In this document: piece after piece, positions 50,861 to 60,594 of the stretch
How positions within the stretch are numbered: position 1 is the stretch's first letter
How the letters are laid out: each line of letters begins with the position of its first letter
Origin: Paenibacillus solanacearum
GTDB lineage: Bacteria > Bacillota > Bacilli > Paenibacillales > NBRC-103111
Assembly: GCF_910593845.1 (NCBI RefSeq)
Contig: NZ_CAJVAS010000034.1
Coordinates: forward strand, 1-64,000
Reading direction: 5' to 3'
DNA length: 64,000 nt
Program-made: the position numbers and the translations under genes
The notes under the pieces: model-generated
Told to the model about the DNA's origin: nothing
Databases searched by the model: none
The model's input: the letters and a program-made list of their open reading frames with translations, nothing else

Positions 50861-51670
50861 ATGCGTATGGATATGCTCAATATTCAGACGATTTGCTTAA
50901 GATCGCATCTGTACTGTGAAAGAATCGGAAAGTTCAAGTATTCCAGCCAGCAGACACCGTTTTGGGTTATGTTTGGGGTGGAAGCGGGGGAATTTCGCTA
51001 TACGATTGGTAATGAAACGGGGATTGCAACCGCTGGTGATTTGATTTACTGCGCTCCACAGCACCAGTTTTATCGCGAGTTGCTCACTCTTTCCGTCGTG
51101 CTGCATTATGTATTGTTTACCTTTGTGGACGAGGACGAAGTTCCACCTCTTCCGACTTATAAGATATGTCCGACGGATGAGCGCAGACTACAATCGAATT
51201 TTGCCTATTTGCGCAAACTGCATTATGTAAACGATACGTATGGCATCGCACGCAAGCAATGGATTGTAAACGACATTTGGCAGTTGGCTTGCGATGAATG
51301 GTTATTGGGAACGAGCAGGTTTACCGAAGGGGAATTGTTTGATTCGGAGGATGAACTGATGAATCGCGCCGCCGCATGGCTAACGCAAAAAGCGCTAACC
51401 CCATTCAGCATGAAAGAAATTTCCACTCAGTTGCATTTGAGTCCGTCGCAGTTTACGTTGCGGTTTCGTAGAGCGTTTCGCAAGACGCCTTCCGAACTGG
51501 TCCGATCACTGCGTATTCGCAAAGCGGCCAGCTTGCTGCTGGAAACAGAATGGACGCTTGATGAGATTGCCAAACGTTGCGGATACGACAACGGTTTTTA
51601 CTTGAGTCGTGTTTTTACGGAATCTATGCATATGAGTCCTTCTGCTTATCGGCAGCAGCATCGCGTGTAA
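50861..51670 (+). CDS. AraC-family transcriptional regulator
   Basis: This protein has about 269 residues. The N-terminus is a cupin-like domain (VMFGVEAGEFRYTI). The C-terminal double helix-turn-helix is SMKEISTQLHLSPSQFTLRFRRAF and TLDEIAKRCGYDNGFYLSRVFT. The ATG at 50861 (AAAGGTGAG upstream) is preferred; ATG 50867 is possible. It lies 116 bp before the FAD-oxidoreductase gene, which it probably controls. Its last 40 codons and the following gap are duplicated at 59779. Confidence 0.83.
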   Translation: MRMDMLNIQTICLRSHLYCERIGKFKYSSQQTPFWVMFGVEAGEFRYTIGNETGIATAGDLIYCAPQHQFYRELLTLSVVLHYVLFTFVDEDEVPPLPTYKICPTDERRLQSNFAYLRKLHYVNDTYGIARKQWIVNDIWQLACDEWLLGTSRFTEGELFDSEDELMNRAAAWLTQKALTPFSMKEISTQLHLSPSQFTLRFRRAFRKTPSELVRSLRIRKAASLLLETEWTLDEIAKRCGYDNGFYLSRVFTESMHMSPSAYRQQHRV

Positions 51671-51785
51671 GAAAAAATAAAGTACATGCTATTTCGGTGA
51701 TATCTGTATGTTCAATGGGTTGTCTCCATTATATGATGAGGGCAGCTAGACAGAATCAACTCAGCCAGACGGAGGGAGAGAGGAA

Positions 51786-53690
51786 ATGGACACATTGGAA
51801 ACAGATGTGCTTGTAGTTGGCGGAGGTACAGCCGGAGTGATGGCAGCTATCGGCGCAGCCGAGGAAGGCGCGCGCGTCGTTTTGGTGGAACGCGATAATA
51901 TGCTAGGCGGCGTAGGGGTTTGTGCCGGAGTGCATTTTTATTACTACGGCAGTCTCGGCGGCATTCAAAACCGCGTTGACCGGCAGGTTCGCGAACTGAG
52001 CAAACTGACGGCAGGCAAAAGCAAAGGGTTTCATCCCGAATGGAAGGGGCTGGTGCTGACCGATTACATGGAGCGACTGGGCATCCGCATTGTTTATGAC
52101 GCGGTAGTTGCACAAATGAACATGGATGGAAATAAAGTGCATGGTGCACTAGTCGAGACGGCGACGGGTCAACTGCAGGTGAAGGCGAAGGTTACGATTG
52201 ATTCTACAGGGGACGGAGATATCGCTTACTTGTGCGGAGCCGACTTCACGAAGGGACGCGCTTGGGACGGAGCGTTGCATACGTATTCGCTCGTTCCTCG
52301 TTATGTTGATGATGAGAAGGTGCTGCGTTACAAAAATTTTGATGTCGGCTGGGCGGACACGCTGGACTTGCGAGATTTGTCCCGAGCGTATCGCACTGGT
52401 CGCCGGACGGCATGGCGATACGAGGAGACGCCTGAAAACACGCATTATACGACGGTCGGACCGCAGCTGGGCGTGCGTGAAGGGAGATACATTGTCGGGG
52501 AATATGTACTGGGCCAGGATGATTTGTTGCTGGATCGTCGGTTTGATGATGTAGTGATGCAATGTTTCTCTCATCACGATACCCACGCGTTCGATTACGC
52601 CAATGAAAGCGAGTTAACGCAAATTTATATTGCTGTGCTCGGGATGCGCAAGGAAAAGTTCGGCGGCGACGTGCCGTATCGTTGCTTTGTGCCAAAGCGA
52701 ATTGAAGGTCTTCTGATCGGCTGTCGCGCGCTATCGCAAGATCGCGATTGCGGGATGGCGCTGCGAATGCAGCGCGATATACACAAGGTTGGAGAGGTAG
52801 CCGGAGTCGCTGCCGCTCTCAGTGTAAGGGAAGGCGTATTGCCCCGTAATGTAAATGTGCAATCCTTGCAGCACAGACTCGTTGAGCGCGGTGTGCTGCA
52901 GGCGGAAGATTTGCAGCGGGAGAGCGAGCCATGGATGATTTTCGAGGGAGAGTCAAGGGATGAAAGAAAGCGCTTACTCGAGCGATTGTCTCCACTTGAA
53001 ATGGCGGAGCAGTTGATTTCACATTTGGGTGGCCCCGAGGAAGATACTGCTTTGTGGTGGATGATCCAATTGGGCGAACCGTGTATCGAGCCGTTGCTTC
53101 AGCAACTGCCGAGCGCTACTGGCGCCAAGCGTCGAGGCATCGCGTTCGCGCTTGGGCTGCTGCGTCATCCGGCCGGTATTCCCGTATTGGCAGAGACGTT
53201 CCGCAGTAAAGATGCTGCAAAAAAGCCGGATCCGCTTACGTGCTCCGAGGAGCGCTTTATTGCCGCTCTGATTTTGCTGACCGTGATGCAAAGCGATGCC
53301 GTGATAGACGATGCGGTGCAAATTCTGGGTTCGGAGCGCAAAAGCTCGCACCTGCTCTTTATCCTGCAATACTTCATCCGCATTTCGCCAAAGATGTCTG
53401 TCGAGCAAAAAAAACAAACGGCCGAAGCGGTGCTCGCCTTATTGCAGCGGCCTGATCTTGGAGACGATTTTATTGTTAAAGGCTCACACGGGATCACGCC
53501 AACACTAGGGAAAAGTACATCGATGAAATGGGGAATCGAGTTGAGCGCAGCGTACCTTCTGGAATTGCTCGGCCATCGCGGCAAGGCGATTTTGGACAAC
53601 TATCTGAAAGATGAGCGTAAATATGCGGTCAATGCGGCTGAGCTAATGCTTGCACGTCTGGCAAATCCGGAAGGAAGTGCGTCCGTATGA
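51786..53690 (+). CDS. FAD-dependent oxidoreductase (FAD_oxidored family) with C-terminal HEAT-like repeats
   Basis: This protein has 634 residues. The FAD-binding motif VLVVGGGTAGVMAAIGAAEEG and ERDNMLGGVG are at the N-terminus, VTIDSTGDGDIAYLCGADF near 145, and IEGLLIGCRALSQDRDCGMALRMQ near 305. These are features of PF12831 flavoproteins that oxidise sugar-like or amine substrates. From about 400 to 630 the sequence turns alpha-helical and repeat-like, with no motif. No signal peptide. GGAGGGAGAGAGG precedes the ATG. Its stop overlaps the next flavoprotein gene by 4 nt. A frameshifted copy of its first 160 codons lies at 60005. Confidence 0.83.
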   Translation: MDTLETDVLVVGGGTAGVMAAIGAAEEGARVVLVERDNMLGGVGVCAGVHFYYYGSLGGIQNRVDRQVRELSKLTAGKSKGFHPEWKGLVLTDYMERLGIRIVYDAVVAQMNMDGNKVHGALVETATGQLQVKAKVTIDSTGDGDIAYLCGADFTKGRAWDGALHTYSLVPRYVDDEKVLRYKNFDVGWADTLDLRDLSRAYRTGRRTAWRYEETPENTHYTTVGPQLGVREGRYIVGEYVLGQDDLLLDRRFDDVVMQCFSHHDTHAFDYANESELTQIYIAVLGMRKEKFGGDVPYRCFVPKRIEGLLIGCRALSQDRDCGMALRMQRDIHKVGEVAGVAAALSVREGVLPRNVNVQSLQHRLVERGVLQAEDLQRESEPWMIFEGESRDERKRLLERLSPLEMAEQLISHLGGPEEDTALWWMIQLGEPCIEPLLQQLPSATGAKRRGIAFALGLLRHPAGIPVLAETFRSKDAAKKPDPLTCSEERFIAALILLTVMQSDAVIDDAVQILGSERKSSHLLFILQYFIRISPKMSVEQKKQTAEAVLALLQRPDLGDDFIVKGSHGITPTLGKSTSMKWGIELSAAYLLELLGHRGKAILDNYLKDERKYAVNAAELMLARLANPEGSASV

Positions 53691-54703
53691 ATACATTGAG
53701 GGAAACCGAAGGCGGAGAATTTGACGTGGTCATTGTTGGCGGAGGCATTGCCGGGCTGGCAGCAGCGCGCACAACCGCAAACCAAGGATTGAAGACAGCT
53801 GTTATTGAATCCTCAGGTGCCTTGGGACGCGAGATTGGGAGAGCGAGAAGTATGTTCGTCGACCTGGAGCGGCATTCGCATGGTTCGGCGACACTTGCTG
53901 CCTGGATGAATGGTTTGCGCGATAAGAAAGGATGGTTTCCGGACGGGGGGGCGGATACGTGCTGCTCGGAAGTAGTGTTCGACGATTTGCTGGAGGAAGC
54001 CGGTGTGGATGTATGGTTTCAGGTGCTGCCGGCGCATCTCCTGACAGTAGACGGAGCAGTGAACGGCATTCGCATTGCCTCGAAAAACGGTTATACTCTT
54101 TTGCGCACGCCTCTCGTTATTGATGCTTCCGCGGAAGGCAAAATTGCTCGTGCCTGGTATGAAGAAAAGCCGGCTCAAGCGCAGGGAGGGGCTATCCATG
54201 TACTTTACAATCATGTGGATCGCGCTGTGTCGTGTCCGGAAGAACTGACGTTGCAGCTGCCGCATTTTGGCGAGGTGACGGTACGGTGCCGACCCACGTT
54301 TTGGCCTGGGGAGTGGCGAGTGTCGTTTTACACCACGAGTGCATTGTCGCGGCATGAGTATGCATTGCTGGTCAAATCCGCACTGGAGCCGCTTCATCAG
54401 CAGATCGCCGGATTAGGAGAGGCGGTACTGTCGCATGTTGCCGGCGATGCATGGACAGCGCCGGGCTTCGCATTGCAGGCGAATGGGGCAAGTCCCGCGA
54501 TAGCCGCCACATGCACAGACGGGAAGCGTGAACATGTCATTCAGCATGGCGCGCTGTACAATGAACAGGTTCTCAAGGGACTGGTGCTGGCCGGCGGTTG
54601 GCTGGAGCCTTTTCCTTATGATATCCGGGATGAAGAACGAACGATCATTCAATTGGCGCAGCTGGGAGAGGCGGCCGCTCAGTTAGCAGAAACGATAAGC
54701 TGA
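53687..54703 (+). CDS. FAD-dependent oxidoreductase, second subunit or partner
   Basis: This protein has 338 residues. The FAD motif is VVIVGGGIAGLAAARTTANQG followed by ESSGALGREIGRARS, and VIDASAEGKIARAWYEE occurs near 145. The C-terminal FAD segment is LKGLVLAGGWLEPFPYDIRDEE. It is related to the preceding flavoprotein but shorter and without the helical tail. The 4-nt overlap implies stoichiometric expression, so the two may act as a pair. Substrate unknown. Confidence 0.78.
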   Translation: MNTLRETEGGEFDVVIVGGGIAGLAAARTTANQGLKTAVIESSGALGREIGRARSMFVDLERHSHGSATLAAWMNGLRDKKGWFPDGGADTCCSEVVFDDLLEEAGVDVWFQVLPAHLLTVDGAVNGIRIASKNGYTLLRTPLVIDASAEGKIARAWYEEKPAQAQGGAIHVLYNHVDRAVSCPEELTLQLPHFGEVTVRCRPTFWPGEWRVSFYTTSALSRHEYALLVKSALEPLHQQIAGLGEAVLSHVAGDAWTAPGFALQANGASPAIAATCTDGKREHVIQHGALYNEQVLKGLVLAGGWLEPFPYDIRDEERTIIQLAQLGEAAAQLAETIS

Positions 54704-54771
54704 TAAATGATGATCAATCTATAATGAGTTTACTTCAACCTGCGGGGGAAGAAGGGGGGGGATCGCGTTGC

Positions 54772-55089
54772 GCAATTCAGGTCGAGCTTTCGACATCCAA
54801 GGAATCGCAGCTGATTCAAAGCCGCAGCGGGCGCATTTCTGCTTCGGGCGATCCGGAGGTTATCCGGCAATTCGATCAAGATATTCCGCAGTTGCGTAAC
54901 AAAAACTTGTCGGCGATTTTCGATTATCCATTGACTCGGGCTATTGAGTACACCATCTACGATACAGACATATTGTCGGTATTGCGCGGGATACCCAAAG
55001 AAATCGCCGTCAATAAAAAAGATGTGAATACGGCGTTGCGGGAGGCGCAGGAGCGGGCGGAGATTAAACTGGCAGAGTTGGCTAAGTAG
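54772..55089 (+). pseudogene. Solute-binding protein C-terminal remnant
   Basis: The frame from about 54772 reads TSKESQLIQSRSGRISA, then DPEVIRQFDQDIPQLRNKN and YTIYDTDILSVLRG, and ends DVNTALREAQERAEIKLAEL. This aligns with the last ~105 residues of the intact binding protein at 60595. The signal peptide and first lobes are absent, and the preceding codons (PAGEEGGGSRC) are unrelated. It is a truncated paralogue left by duplication and deletion. Confidence 0.75.
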
Positions 55090-55101
55090 CCTATAACGAA
55101 G

Positions 55102-55152
55102 TGAAAGAATGTTCAAAGCCGGACATAAGGTTCGGCTTTGAACATTCTTTCA
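55102..55152 (+). terminator. Rho-independent terminator
   Basis: A perfect 20-bp stem, TGAAAGAATGTTCAAAGCCG with its complement at 55133-55152, has an 11-nt loop. It ends the AraC/FAD module. Confidence 0.8.
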
Positions 55153-55189
55153 TTGTATTCTATTTGTGGAGCATTCATTTTTACCTCAA

Positions 55190-55356
55190 AGCCCCGGACA
55201 ATACGAGAGCATGAAAGCTTGGCTGGAATATATCTGGAATCAGGGGGACGACGAGTATTTATGGGATACCGGCGCTCATTTCCTGTTCGGCCAATCTGCA
55301 TTGCGGAAATTCTAGGCAAGCAAGAGAATGCAGCCCGATACCGAAAGCTTTTATGA
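55190..55356 (+). pseudogene. GH78 alpha-L-rhamnosidase remnant
   Basis: One frame reads QYESMKAWLEYIWNQGDDEY, continuing LWDTGAHF; a second reads IAEILGKQENAARYRKLL. Both match consecutive segments of GH78 alpha-L-rhamnosidases (MKxWxxYIxxQGDxxYLWxTGxHF and xAEILGKEEDAxRYRxL). The region between them is deleted and the frame changes, so this is a decayed fragment. Confidence 0.6.
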
Positions 55357-55370
55357 TGAGGTGATAGAAA

Positions 55371-58300
55371 ATGAAACTTTCTAAACATATTTGGTTTTTT
55401 GCTGCGGCATCCATTGTTTTTGCTGCAGCGGTTGTATGGATCGCTGCTACAGGGCTAGGAAACGGGAAAATTAACAACCCGACTAAAATGCCTGTGGTCA
55501 TGATTACGGAAATAAGTCCGAGGACAGGCGTTGATGGTGTGTCAGGTATTCAGGCGAACGGCGATGCTTTCGGATTTATTGAGGTCTACAACAACAGTGC
55601 ATCCATTCTGAAAATGAAAGGGTATCAACTTGTATTGCAAAACGGATCCAGCGAAAAAAGCGATTTGCGGCTTGTTTCGGATTTTGCGCTGAAGCCGGAG
55701 CAAACCGGAGTCGTCTGGATTCAGCCAGGATACAGCGAGCAGCTCAATTGGAAATTGAGCAAGCAAAGCTTTCGCGAGTTTTACAAGCTGAGCGCTGAGG
55801 ATTTGCCGGATGAGCGAATTGCAATATGGTACGCGGAAGGGGAAGGGCTCGGGCTAAAGGGGCCGCAGACCGTCAGTCTGCGCACTATTGAGGGTGCGGA
55901 GGCAGTTCAGGCTGCCTACAATAACCCGATCCCAGAATCGATGACTGACACCCGAACCGGAAGAAGTATCGTCTATAGCTATCCTGAGGACAGCTCGAAA
56001 AAGATGCAGTATAAATCCGGCAATCAGCTGCCGACACCGGGAAAACTGCTCGACAATCAAATTCCGAACGGGAAGGAATTTCTGATTACTGAGCTGATGG
56101 TGAATTCGTCGTCCGATGTCGGGTCGCTGGATGTATATGCTTACGTGGAATTGTTTAACAAAGGAAGATCTTCCGCCGATTTGAAGGAATACCAGCTCGT
56201 CTACGAGACCTCGGAAGGCCAAAGCAAATCGTGGGATTTAAAGGAACATTTATGGATTAACGCCGGTCAGGCAGCCGTAATATGGCTGAAGCCTGAAGGA
56301 GAGGGAGTTGCGCAATTAACCAAGGCTGACTTCCGTAAGCATTTCGGCATTGCAGAATCTGCACTGTCAGACGAAAGCGTGTACGAGCTTCAGCTGGCGG
56401 GCACCGGCTTGGAGGGTGACAAAGTCCGCGCGAGAATCGCTCTTGACCGCGATGGCAGCGGGGAGCGAGTGGCTGTCGCAGAGTATAACCCGAATCGAGC
56501 GGGAGAAGATACCGGGGCAAAAGGGAAAAGCATCAAGTTTTCATATCCCTTTGCTTCGGACGATCCGGTGCTGATGCGAAGGTTGGGCGGCAATCAGAAG
56601 CCAGACCCGGGCATTGTCGACGCTAAGCGGCAAATACCTGGAAACACGCAGCTCGGCTACTACTTTTACTACGGCCATCTGCATGCGCATACGGCGTTTT
56701 CGCTTGATTACCAAGGGCTAAAGACAGAAACGCCGCAGATTGCGTACGAGTACGCGCGAGATAAGGGGAAGGCTGACTTTTTGGCGGTTTCCGACCATAC
56801 AAATCCTCCGTATAAGGATGCATTGCCGGGCGGCAAGCAGAGATGGGTGGAAACGCTGCGCATGGCAGACTTGATAAACGACGACGACAAATTTGTTGCA
56901 ATCCCCTCCTTCGAAATCTCCTGGGGATCCTCGAACGGCAGATACGGGCATATGAATTCGTTCGTAGTTGATAACTGGGCATCACCGAACGATTATTCGC
57001 TAAAAACCTTTTATGATTGGCTGAAATCACCAAAAAATTCGCGCTCGATAGCGCAATTTAACCATCCGTCAAAAGTGTTTGGCGAATTTAACGATTTCGA
57101 TCTTTTAGATGCTGCCATGGATGAGCATATACAGCTTTTGGAGGTCGATACGAACAACCATTATTTGAATTATATCCGAGCGTTGGACAAGGGCTGGCAT
57201 ATCGGCCCGACGAATAACCAGGACAACCACTCGCGCAACTGGATCACAGCGGATCAAACGCGTACGGTAGTTATTGCTCCGCGAAAAACACGACAGGACA
57301 TATATGAGGCGTTTCGCCAGCGGAGAACGCTTTCCACACAGGATGCCAACGCACAAGTGATGTATACGGTGAACGGACAATTAATGGGGAGTATTCTTGA
57401 TGCCCCGAAGGAGCTCCGTATTCATCTCGACATGTATGATCCTGATCCGAAGGATTATTTTAAAACGATCGAAATAATCAGCAACTCGGGGTTAAAAATT
57501 GCTTCTTGGGAAGGTGAACCGTCCAACAGTGTAGTATGGGATATCACCGTCCCGGCTGAGCACGATTACTATTTCGCTAGAATCATGCAAGCGGATGGAC
57601 ATCGCATTGTAACAGCGCCGGTCTGGGCGGGAGGCGCAGCAACAGGCAAAAGCTATCGAATTCCAAAGATTGAATATACACGAGGATCGCAAATTTCGGT
57701 TGGCGCTACAGTTGAAAACCCCGGAGACTCTCCGCTAGAAGGTGTTCAGGTGCTCTTTTATAAAGACGAGCTGCTGCCGGAAAATAAAATTGGGGAAGCA
57801 TTGCTGCAAACTATTCCTGTAAAGGGGAGCGCTAAAGCGGTTATGTCTAATTGGACTCCGCCATCGGCAGGGGGATACAAATTATTGGCGGAAGCGGTCA
57901 TACCGACTGGCTCAACCAAACGCCATATTATTGGGTATACGGAAGTACCCGAGCTTATCATAACAGAGGTAGTGGCGAGCAACGGCGCTCCGGCCGGATC
58001 GACGGATCCATTCGAATTCATCGAACTTTACAACAATTCGTATACTCCGGTAGATTTGAGCGGTCATAAAATACGCCATTATTCAGGAGCAGGGCCAACT
58101 TTATATGAGGATTGGGGCCTCAACCCCGGCCGCGTAATTGCTCCGGGAGAATCGCTTGTCCTTTGGTTAAAAACGGAGGCAGCCAAGTCGAAAACATTGG
58201 CGGATTTCAACGATAAATACAATACGAAATTAGGCGATTCGCAGGTTATGGAAATAGCAGCCGGGAAAGGGCTAAACAATAATAATATTAATCGATTATT

Positions 58301-58505
58301 ATTTGTTCTGAAAAGCGATGATACACAGATCAGTTATGTCATTACGAATAAGAAAAGCAATGGGGATGATAAGAAGCCGGATAAAGCCTTTACGTTCGAG
58401 TATCCCCAAACCGGTACAATTGAGGGCGTAGCGCGTGAACCTCTGCAAACACCAACACCCGGCACAATTGTTGACGGCCAAATAGCCGGAGCTGTGTTGC
58501 CCTAA
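55371..58505 (+). CDS. Membrane-anchored PHP/CehA-type metallohydrolase with three lamin-tail (LTD) domains
   Basis: This protein has 1044 residues. An N-terminal hydrophobic helix (HIWFFAAASIVFAAAVVWIA) exports or anchors it. LTD-like domains lie at about 40-225 (MITEISPRTG, FGFIEVYNNSA), 235-425 (FLITELMVNSS, YVELFNKG) and 855-1040 (LIITEVVASNGAP, FEFIELYNNSYTPVDLSGH). The central PHP domain (about 428-700) has YGHLHAHTAFSLDYQG, VSDHTN, PSFEISWG and NQDNHSRNW as metal-binding motifs, matching CehA/McbA-type hydrolases. A CARDB-like segment follows near 770-850. It probably hydrolyses an ester or phosphoester outside the cell. It stands between two halves of the duplicated module. Confidence 0.8.
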   Translation: MKLSKHIWFFAAASIVFAAAVVWIAATGLGNGKINNPTKMPVVMITEISPRTGVDGVSGIQANGDAFGFIEVYNNSASILKMKGYQLVLQNGSSEKSDLRLVSDFALKPEQTGVVWIQPGYSEQLNWKLSKQSFREFYKLSAEDLPDERIAIWYAEGEGLGLKGPQTVSLRTIEGAEAVQAAYNNPIPESMTDTRTGRSIVYSYPEDSSKKMQYKSGNQLPTPGKLLDNQIPNGKEFLITELMVNSSSDVGSLDVYAYVELFNKGRSSADLKEYQLVYETSEGQSKSWDLKEHLWINAGQAAVIWLKPEGEGVAQLTKADFRKHFGIAESALSDESVYELQLAGTGLEGDKVRARIALDRDGSGERVAVAEYNPNRAGEDTGAKGKSIKFSYPFASDDPVLMRRLGGNQKPDPGIVDAKRQIPGNTQLGYYFYYGHLHAHTAFSLDYQGLKTETPQIAYEYARDKGKADFLAVSDHTNPPYKDALPGGKQRWVETLRMADLINDDDKFVAIPSFEISWGSSNGRYGHMNSFVVDNWASPNDYSLKTFYDWLKSPKNSRSIAQFNHPSKVFGEFNDFDLLDAAMDEHIQLLEVDTNNHYLNYIRALDKGWHIGPTNNQDNHSRNWITADQTRTVVIAPRKTRQDIYEAFRQRRTLSTQDANAQVMYTVNGQLMGSILDAPKELRIHLDMYDPDPKDYFKTIEIISNSGLKIASWEGEPSNSVVWDITVPAEHDYYFARIMQADGHRIVTAPVWAGGAATGKSYRIPKIEYTRGSQISVGATVENPGDSPLEGVQVLFYKDELLPENKIGEALLQTIPVKGSAKAVMSNWTPPSAGGYKLLAEAVIPTGSTKRHIIGYTEVPELIITEVVASNGAPAGSTDPFEFIELYNNSYTPVDLSGHKIRHYSGAGPTLYEDWGLNPGRVIAPGESLVLWLKTEAAKSKTLADFNDKYNTKLGDSQVMEIAAGKGLNNNNINRLLFVLKSDDTQISYVITNKKSNGDDKKPDKAFTFEYPQTGTIEGVAREPLQTPTPGTIVDGQIAGAVLP

Positions 58506-58661
58506 TCACACTTTAGTGGAGAGTCGGCTTGGACCATGGCAGGGGATCTACCATTCACAGCAAGAAATAGTTGCGATCTTATATGAAGGGTCAAGGAAAA
58601 TCTTTGCACAGCAAGGCTCGGCGAATGCCGAGAGTCTATATAATCGGGAGGAATGGAGCTT

Positions 58662-59777
58662 ATGGACAATATCATCATTGATTGCCGACACGCCGGGGGG
58701 AACATCAAAGTCACGACTGTAGATGGGAATCGCGTACGGTTGGAGCAAGATCTCCGCGATACTTCGAAGTGGTGGTTTTATTGGAATTTTTCCGCGAGAT
58801 CCCGTCAGTCGCAAACGGTCGTATTCGAATTCACGAATAAAGAAGTGGTCGGTCCCTGGGGACCGGCCATAAGCCGCGATGGAGTCAATTGGGATTGGTT
58901 GGGAAGCGATTCTTTGATTTCCCGAGAATCGTTTTCTTACGATTTTCGCGAGGAGGATGAGAAAATCTTCTTCAGTTTTTCCATGCCGTACCAATTGCAC
59001 CATTTTGAAAGCTTTTATTCGCGATTTGAAAGTCATCCGCAGGTTCGCAGAAAAGTTCTGACCATCTCCGAACAGCTGCGTCCCGTGCCGCTCCTGTTGG
59101 CGGGAAACGGCGCACATGACAGGCACATTGTGTTTACTTGCAGGCATCACGCCTGCGAATCTACACCGTCTTATTTGCTGGAAGGATTGCTCGGATATTA
59201 TCTTGAACAGCCGAAATCGACCGTGCTGGACAATTATTTGATCCATTATGTTCCTTTTGTCGATATCGACGGGGTGGAGAACGGGGACCAGGGCAAGAAT
59301 AGAGCGCCTCATGACCATAATCGGGATTATATTGATTCCCCCATCTACCGTTCAACAGCGGCGATTGTAAATTATGTCGAGCCCCTACGTCTGTTGGTCG
59401 GAATCGATTTTCACGGGCCTAACAAGTGGGGGGGGCGAAACGATGTTCCTTTCTTTGCAAAATGCTACCCACCCATTAAAGAGGAAACTGATATATTGTG
59501 CGAGCAATTGAAGATATTGACAATGAACCTTTCTCACGCCGATGACATCGTCTACGATCCGATTCACGATGTAGAGATGGGGGTCGCATTCAACCAGCCC
59601 CATGGGAGAAGCTGCAGCGCATTTTTTGAAAGACAGCAAGCCAAGCTTGTCAGCATAGTTGAATTTCCTTACTTTGGAACACACCATACAGCATTTACGC
59701 AGCAAAATTGCCGCAAATTCGGTGCCCGTTTCGCCCAGGCGCTGGAAAGCTACTTAATACTGCAACTGGATCAATAA
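58662..59777 (+). CDS. M14-family zinc carboxypeptidase (AGBL/CCP-like layout)
   Basis: This protein has 371 residues. An N-terminal beta-sandwich-like region (about 1-130) precedes the M14 domain. The zinc site begins with TCRHHACEST (HxxE), followed by NRAPHDHNRDY (substrate Arg region), GIDFHGP (third ligand) and VEFPYFG with the catalytic Glu. No signal peptide, so it is cytoplasmic. ATG 58662 is 10 nt after GGAGG; the ATG at 58653 abuts it. The stop is followed immediately by the truncated AraC fragment, marking a rearrangement breakpoint. Confidence 0.78.
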   Translation: MDNIIIDCRHAGGNIKVTTVDGNRVRLEQDLRDTSKWWFYWNFSARSRQSQTVVFEFTNKEVVGPWGPAISRDGVNWDWLGSDSLISRESFSYDFREEDEKIFFSFSMPYQLHHFESFYSRFESHPQVRRKVLTISEQLRPVPLLLAGNGAHDRHIVFTCRHHACESTPSYLLEGLLGYYLEQPKSTVLDNYLIHYVPFVDIDGVENGDQGKNRAPHDHNRDYIDSPIYRSTAAIVNYVEPLRLLVGIDFHGPNKWGGRNDVPFFAKCYPPIKEETDILCEQLKILTMNLSHADDIVYDPIHDVEMGVAFNQPHGRSCSAFFERQQAKLVSIVEFPYFGTHHTAFTQQNCRKFGARFAQALESYLILQLDQ

Positions 59778-59778
59778 A

Positions 59779-59898
59779 TGGACGCTTGATGAAATTGCCA
59801 AACGCAGCGGATATGACAACGGCTTTTACCTAAGCCGGGTGTTCTCGGATTATATGAATATGAGTCCATCCGCTTACCGGCAACATCATTGTGTATAA
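59779..59898 (+). pseudogene. AraC-family C-terminal remnant
   Basis: This reads WTLDEIAKRSGYDNGFYLSR and ends MSPSAYRQHHCV, nearly identical to the last 40 residues of the regulator at 50861-51670. The following ~100 bp also match the gap downstream of that regulator (shared CTGTATGTTCAAT and CCATTATATG). Confidence 0.85.
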
Positions 59899-60004
59899 AT
59901 CAAAACAAAGTATATGAAATTTCGGAATTTTCTGTATGTTCAATTGATTGCCGCCATTATATGCTGAACCAGATGTACAGAATCAACACAGTGAGGTGGA
60001 GGGT

Positions 60005-60510
60005 GCGGATGATATAGACGACATATTGGAAACCGATGTGCTTGTTGTTGGCGGAGGCACGGCTGGAGTGATGGCAGCCATCGGCGCAGCCGATGAAGCC
60101 GCTGACGACGTTCTGGTAGAACGCGATAATATGTTAGGCGGAGTCGGGGTTTGCGCCGGAGTTCATGTTTGTACTACGGCAGTCTCGGAGGCATTCAGAA
60201 TCGTGTCGGCCGGCAGGTTCGCGAGCTGAGCAAGCTGATGTCAGGTAAAGGCAACGGATTTCATCCCGAATGCAAGGGACTGGTGCTGACCGATTACATG
60301 GAGCGTCTAGGCATTCGCATCGTCTACGACGCAGTGGTCGCTCAAGTGTGCATGGACAGAAACGAAGTGTATGGTGCATTAGATGAGACGGCGACTGGCC
60401 AGCTTGAGGTGAAGGCGAAGGTTGCGATTGATTCTACCGAGGATGGAGACATCGCTTATTGGGTTGGGTTGATTCGACCGATGTCAGAGATATTCCGCGC
60501 GCTTATGTAA
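60005..60510 (+). pseudogene. FAD-dependent oxidoreductase remnant, frameshifted and truncated
   Basis: This matches codons 1-160 of the flavoprotein at 51786. The start codon is changed to ATA, a frameshift lies near 60165-60170 (VCAGVHV in one frame, YYGSLGGIQNRVGRQVREL in the next), and homology stops near 60470 after DSTEDGDIAY. A non-functional copy. Confidence 0.85.
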
Positions 60511-60552
60511 CCGGGCGCAATGAAGAAGCGGTTGTGAGCAAGGGGATTCGAT

Positions 60553-60582
60553 CCTAACATTATTGGACCTAACATTATTGGA
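60553..60582. repeat. 15-bp perfect tandem duplication
   Basis: CCTAACATTATTGGA occurs twice in tandem, 12 bp before the ATG of the solute-binding protein, next to the deletion junction of the FAD remnant. It could be a replication-slippage scar. Confidence 0.6.
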
Positions 60583-60594
60583 AGAGGTGTATGT

